This document shows positions 63,380 to 64,000 of a stretch of 64,000 bases of DNA, one piece after another. The notes beneath the pieces were generated by a model. It was not told the origin of the DNA. It saw only the letters and a list, made by a program, of their open reading frames with translations, and did no database searches. How positions within the stretch are numbered: the stretch's first letter is position 1; each line of letters starts with the position of its first letter. Origin of the DNA: Burkholderiales bacterium 67-32 (GTDB lineage: Bacteria > Pseudomonadota > Gammaproteobacteria > Burkholderiales > Burkholderiaceae_B); the NCBI GenBank assembly GCA_001898625.1, contig MKUP01000033.1, positions 568,684-632,683 on the forward strand. The letters run 5' to 3'. Made by a program: the position numbers and the translations under genes.

Positions 63380-63581
63380 GAAGTTGGAACATCTGGGGCC
63401 TATTGGCTATTGCTGAAGGACTTCACTGCCGAGCCGCAAGAAGGCCAAAAGACCATCTCGCTACGTATCCCGAAAGAGAACCAGCTTTCAGCAAATCCCT
63501 AGCCGACCATCGCCCAGCACGTACAGTTGGTTCACGTCCGAAAACTCAACGCCAATCGCCCTAGTCATCCGTAGCAGTGAC

Positions 63582-63648
63582 AAGTAACCTGCCGTTCAAA
63601 CGGAGCGCCAACGGCAGGCCACCAGGCCCGGTTAACTCTACGTTGAAC
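63582..63648 (+). other. attC-like recombination site (candidate)
   Basis: Ordered elements: AAGTAAC (left core), five bases, GTTCAAACGG, central region, CCGGTTAAC, five bases, GTTGAAC (right core, fits GTTRRRY). The TTcAAACGG / CCGGTTAA pairing keeps a single extra base as in integron attC sites. The left core is degenerate. A competing 9-bp inverted repeat (CCTGCCGTT / AACGGCAGG) overlaps it. Confidence 0.35.
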
Positions 63649-63671
63649 GTCCGCTCTCATTTGAGGTGACC

Positions 63672-63695
63672 GGCTGCTTCTGGCCGAAAGCAGCC
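63672..63695. repeat. inverted repeat GGCTGCTT / AAGCAGCC
   Basis: Perfect 8-bp arms with an 8-base loop in the gap before the last gene. No T-run follows, so termination is doubtful. It resembles intergenic hairpins common in gene-poor accessory DNA. Confidence 0.5.
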
Positions 63696-63874
63696 TCTCG
63701 TTGCTAACCGCTTTCGACCCCTTGCTGTCATTCATACTTCGCAGCTAGAGCTCAACCAGTGCGCATTATTGAATGCGGGTGATCGAGACCGTCAAGGACG
63801 GCATCTCTCATAGAAGTGCAAAGCGGCTGCACGCATGCTACTTTCACATAAATAAAACTCTTTGGATTGCGACC

Positions 63875-64000
63875 ATGGCGTTTCACCTGATCCATCGATA
63901 CGGCGACATGGAACCGGGCGAACCCGGCTCAGATTTCCTCGCATTGCTCTGCGAATTGAAAATTCGACTGGAAGATACTGAGCATGACTCGGTCGCGGTC
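63875..64000 (+). CDS. unknown protein, N-terminal 42 residues (cut by window edge)
   Basis: An open frame from an ATG at 63875 runs to the right edge. The visible sequence begins MAFHLIHRYGDMEPGEPGSD and is acidic toward the end (RLEDTEHDS). The upstream region has an AT-rich stretch (ACATAAATAAAAC), but only a weak ribosome site. The reading frame is plausible because its codon pattern matches real protein and no stop occurs, yet no family is recognised. Small acidic proteins in such segments can be immunity or defence proteins; this is speculation. Confidence 0.5.
   Translation, partial: MAFHLIHRYGDMEPGEPGSDFLALLCELKIRLEDTEHDSVAV

Noticed and set aside
62996-63502. Plus-strand open frame of 168 residues reading through the phased repeats
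   Set aside because: Most of it overlaps the winged-helix gene in another frame, with Arg/Ser-rich out-of-frame composition; the part after 63300 codes only for repeat-derived residues.

Overview
The window is GC-rich chromosomal DNA, almost entirely coding, and looks like a betaproteobacterium of the Alcaligenaceae (Bordetella/Achromobacter type). The inference rests on six tripartite-tricarboxylate 'Bug' solute-binding proteins scattered among catabolic operons, the metX-metW pair, the gshB / EIIA / HPr / Enzyme I block of an incomplete PTS, a torF-glnK-amtB nitrogen operon, and a Dmp-type multicomponent phenol hydroxylase. No rRNA, tRNA, CRISPR array, transposase or integrase was recognised.

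Layout. 1-3.9 kb: an aromatic operon (cupin, Bug, intradiol dioxygenase, start of an MDR oxidoreductase) with a divergent LysR regulator. 3.9-11.7 kb: mainly housekeeping genes (GST, CbiX, YbiB, IclR regulator, thiolase, MBL-fold hydrolase, DUF502 protein, a large lipoprotein). 11.8-16.7 kb: Bug / iron-dependent alcohol dehydrogenase / aldehyde dehydrogenase operon with a divergent LysR. 16.7-29.4 kb: core functions (I78 inhibitor, AraC regulator, DMT exporter, phosphoesterase, metW-metX, LuxR regulator, PTS proteins, gshB, guaD, ABC exporter). 29.5-34.4 kb: Bug / CoA-transferase / enoyl-CoA hydratase / HMG-CoA-lyase-like operon ending in an IclR gene. It is separated by a perfect 22-bp palindrome from a divergent Bug / DUF6282 hydrolase / CobW GTPase operon (34.7-37.8 kb). 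37.8-44.2 kb: meta-cleavage operon (fused LigB-LigA dioxygenase, aldehyde dehydrogenase, Bug, metal-ligand-poor amidohydrolase, SDR) with a divergent AraC gene and two near-identical promoter blocks. 44.1-49.7 kb: branched-chain amino-acid type ABC transporter (livKHMGF) and a GntR regulator. 50-52.6 kb: torF-glnK-amtB with a sigma-54 promoter. 53-61.8 kb: Bug, YCII protein, and a phenol operon (dmpK-L-M-N-O-P, ferredoxin, porin, catechol 2,3-dioxygenase) with a strong sigma-54 promoter and IHF site.

From about 61.95 kb to the right end the DNA is visibly less GC-rich and gene-poor. It carries a winged-helix protein of unknown function, a helically phased TCAAGG repeat array, an attC-like structure and the start of an unknown gene. 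This looks like an acquired segment next to the phenol promoter, at the place where the usual DmpR/XylR-type regulator gene and its upstream activating sequences would be expected.

The catabolic modules share a plan: a periplasmic binding protein (Bug), CoA-activating or ring-cleaving enzymes, dehydrogenases and a local regulator. Operons are tightly packed, with many ATGA overlaps. The most unusual items are the AraC-linked meta-cleavage cluster with its degenerate amidohydrolase, the translationally coupled DUF6282-CobW pair, the 22-bp palindrome, and the phased repeat array in the right-hand segment.
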